Source: Fimbriimonadaceae bacterium (GTDB taxonomy: Bacteria > Armatimonadota > Fimbriimonadia > Fimbriimonadales > Fimbriimonadaceae). Taken from it: a DNA stretch of 64,000 nucleotides. Position numbers and translations under genes: made by a program. Location: contig JAHCHO010000014.1 in NCBI GenBank assembly GCA_026129685.1, positions 1 through 64,000 of the forward strand, in the 5' to 3' direction. Shown here one piece after another: positions 62,763 to 64,000 of this stretch; positions within the stretch are counted from its first letter, which is position 1; every line of letters starts with the position of its first letter. The notes below the pieces were generated by a model. That model worked only from the letters and a program-made list of their open reading frames with translations. It made no database searches and had not been told where the DNA came from.

Positions 62763-63278
62763 ATGGCCGAGCGGTGCTGGATTCTGGTGGGAATGATGGG
62801 GGCCGGGAAATCGGCCGTCGGACGCGACCTCGCCTGCCTCGCCCAACGCGAGTTCTGGGATACCGACCTGATGCTCCAGCGTCGAGTCTGCCACTCGATC
62901 CCCACGATCTTCCGACTCTACGGCGAGGACACCTTTCGGGCCCACGAGACCACCGTGCTGAGAGGGCTGTCCCCCGGGGCGGCGGTTCTCTCGACGGGAG
63001 GGGGCATCGTGACGCGGCCGGAGAACTGGGCCGAACTGCGCCGGTTGGGCACCGTCGCTTACCTACGGGCCTCGCCGGAGGGTCTGATCGCGCGGCTGTC
63101 CCAGAGTCGCAAGAGGCGACCGTTGCTCCTAGAGGAGTCCTGGGAAGAGGACCTGCGACGGCTCCTCGCTCGGCGCGCGCCGTTGTACGAGCAAGCGGAC
63201 GTGATTCTCGACGTGGACGGGCTCGAGATCGCCGAAGCCGCCGCCCGCCTGAAGGAGCGATTCGAATCATGGACCTGA
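62763..63278 (+). CDS. aroK: Shikimate kinase
   Basis: A 171-aa P-loop kinase of family length. It has Walker A GMMGAGKSAVGRDLA, the DTD shikimate/Mg site (FWDTDLMLQRRV), the conserved GEDTFRAHETTVL segment, the STGGGIV motif and the lid RKRRPLL. It phosphorylates shikimate in the aromatic amino-acid pathway. ATG 62763 is preceded by AAGGA; the upstream TTG in frame is less likely. The aroB start overlaps its end by 10 nt, so the two are coupled. The pilQ-aroK-aroB order is also found in proteobacteria. Confidence 0.95.
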   Translation: MAERCWILVGMMGAGKSAVGRDLACLAQREFWDTDLMLQRRVCHSIPTIFRLYGEDTFRAHETTVLRGLSPGAAVLSTGGGIVTRPENWAELRRLGTVAYLRASPEGLIARLSQSRKRRPLLLEESWEEDLRRLLARRAPLYEQADVILDVDGLEIAEAAARLKERFESWT

Positions 63279-64000
63279 TCGTCGAGCACGAGGGAAAGCC
63301 TTACCCGGTCGCTTTCCGAAGCCTTGTGCAGATCAAGGACGCCTTGCCGACTTCGCGCGCGGTCGTGACGGACGAGAATCTGGCTCGGCTCTACCCGGGC
63401 TTTCTCGAGGGGGAACGGGTCGTGACGGTCGCTCCCGGCGAGGCGTCGAAGGGTCTTGCGACCTACGAGCGCGTCGTCCGCGAGTTGGCGCAATCGGGCG
63501 CGGACCGCAAGACGGCGATCGTCGGTTTTGGGGGCGGCGTGGTGGGCGACCTCGCGGGATTCGTCGCCGCCACCTACCTGCGGGGGGTGCCGTTCGTCCA
63601 GATTCCGACGACGCTGCTGGCGCAGGTCGACTCTTCGGTGGGCGCCAAGGTGGGCATCGACCTGCCCGAGGGCAAGAACCTGTTGGGTTCGTTCTGGCCG
63701 CCGATCGCCGTCTATGCCGATCTCGGGACGCTCCGAACCCTCCCCGCACGCGAGTTTCGAAACGGGCTGGCGGAGGTCTGGAAATACGCCTACATCATGG
63801 ACGCACCCCTTGCCTCCGCCCTGGAGGGCCTGACCCAACCCGGCGACCCCCGGCTCGAAGGCGTCGTGCGCCGTTGCGTCGAACTCAAGGCGGAGGTGGT
63901 GGGAGAGGACCCGTTCGAGCGATCCGGACGCCGCGCCATCCTGAACTTCGGGCACACGATCGGCCACGCGATCGAGGCGGTGACGGGCTACGGAGCGGTC
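63269..64000 (+). CDS. aroB: 3-dehydroquinate synthase (partial, cut by window end)
   Basis: The frame from ATG 63269 stays open to the window edge (244 codons; the full protein is about 350 aa). It has the NAD-binding signature GFGGGVVGDLAGFVAATYLR, the IPTTLLAQVDSSVGAKVGID segment, the EFRNGLAEVWKY stretch and the metal-binding NFGHTIGHAIEA. It makes 3-dehydroquinate from DAHP in the shikimate pathway. The start overlaps the aroK stop by 10 nt. The C-terminal quarter lies outside the window. Confidence 0.95.
   Translation, partial: MDLIVEHEGKPYPVAFRSLVQIKDALPTSRAVVTDENLARLYPGFLEGERVVTVAPGEASKGLATYERVVRELAQSGADRKTAIVGFGGGVVGDLAGFVAATYLRGVPFVQIPTTLLAQVDSSVGAKVGIDLPEGKNLLGSFWPPIAVYADLGTLRTLPAREFRNGLAEVWKYAYIMDAPLASALEGLTQPGDPRLEGVVRRCVELKAEVVGEDPFERSGRRAILNFGHTIGHAIEAVTGYGAV

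Overview
The window is a GC-rich stretch of an envelope-bearing (outer-membrane secretin, lipoproteins, beta-barrel candidate) free-living bacterium. The mix of long, overlapping prepilin genes, type I dockerin-like tails on exported repeat proteins, a pilMNOPQ-like operon followed by aroK-aroB, and pyruvate:ferredoxin oxidoreductase metabolism suggests a member of Armatimonadota, perhaps Fimbriimonadia. This placement is an inference from gene style; no rRNA is present to confirm it.

Layout. 1-4606 (mostly minus): a frameshifted SBBP-repeat/dockerin protein, sucC and lepB. 5027-10115 (plus): a pyruvate-oxidation operon of nifJ, a dihydroorotate-dehydrogenase-like flavoprotein and a flavodoxin. 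10156-13211 (minus): a VanW protein, then an exported YHS-thioredoxin protein co-transcribed with an interrupted exported beta-strand protein. 13325-16503 (plus): a class IV aminotransferase, an RNase HIII-like protein and an RCC1/dockerin protein. 16500-20263 (minus): nitronate monooxygenase, an exported thioredoxin-fold protein read through an in-frame UGA, rarA and a YHS lipoprotein. 20363-24859: tRNA-Pro(CGG), a DUF2961/GH172 protein, membrane proteins and a Gfo/Idh/MocA oxidoreductase. 24856-26578 (minus): a LuxR-type response regulator and a DUF1385 membrane protein. 26641-28123: short tandem repeats and a six-repeat CRISPR array with no cas genes nearby, transcribed leftward. 28124-35811: housekeeping and unknown genes (aldo/keto reductase, pheA, MerR, TPR-glycosyltransferase, yajQ, VOC protein). 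36160-62681: a 26 kb pilus/type II secretion locus. 62763 to the end: aroK and a partial aroB.

How the genes work together. PilD (36160) should process the prepilins encoded at 37283-45157. PilM/N/O/P form the inner-membrane and periplasmic alignment complex, and an STN-domain protein plus a secretin form the outer-membrane channel. Two very large exported proteins (1511 and 2165 aa) sit inside the same locus and are likely surface or secreted partners. No assembly ATPase or PilC/GspF platform protein is in the window. nifJ, the DHOD-like gene and flavodoxin form a compact electron-transfer unit.

Most notable observation. Two exported-protein genes carry in-frame UGA codons at positions where a redox Cys is expected or plausible. 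One is a thioredoxin domain whose CxxC reads UxxC (UGA at 17765-17767). The other is a signal-peptide protein with two UGAs spaced as UxxU (12961-12963 and 12952-12954). Both are followed at the right distance by hairpins resembling bacterial SECIS elements, while UGA is an ordinary stop elsewhere in the window. They are candidate selenoproteins; the presence of selA/selB/selC/selD in the rest of the genome would decide it.
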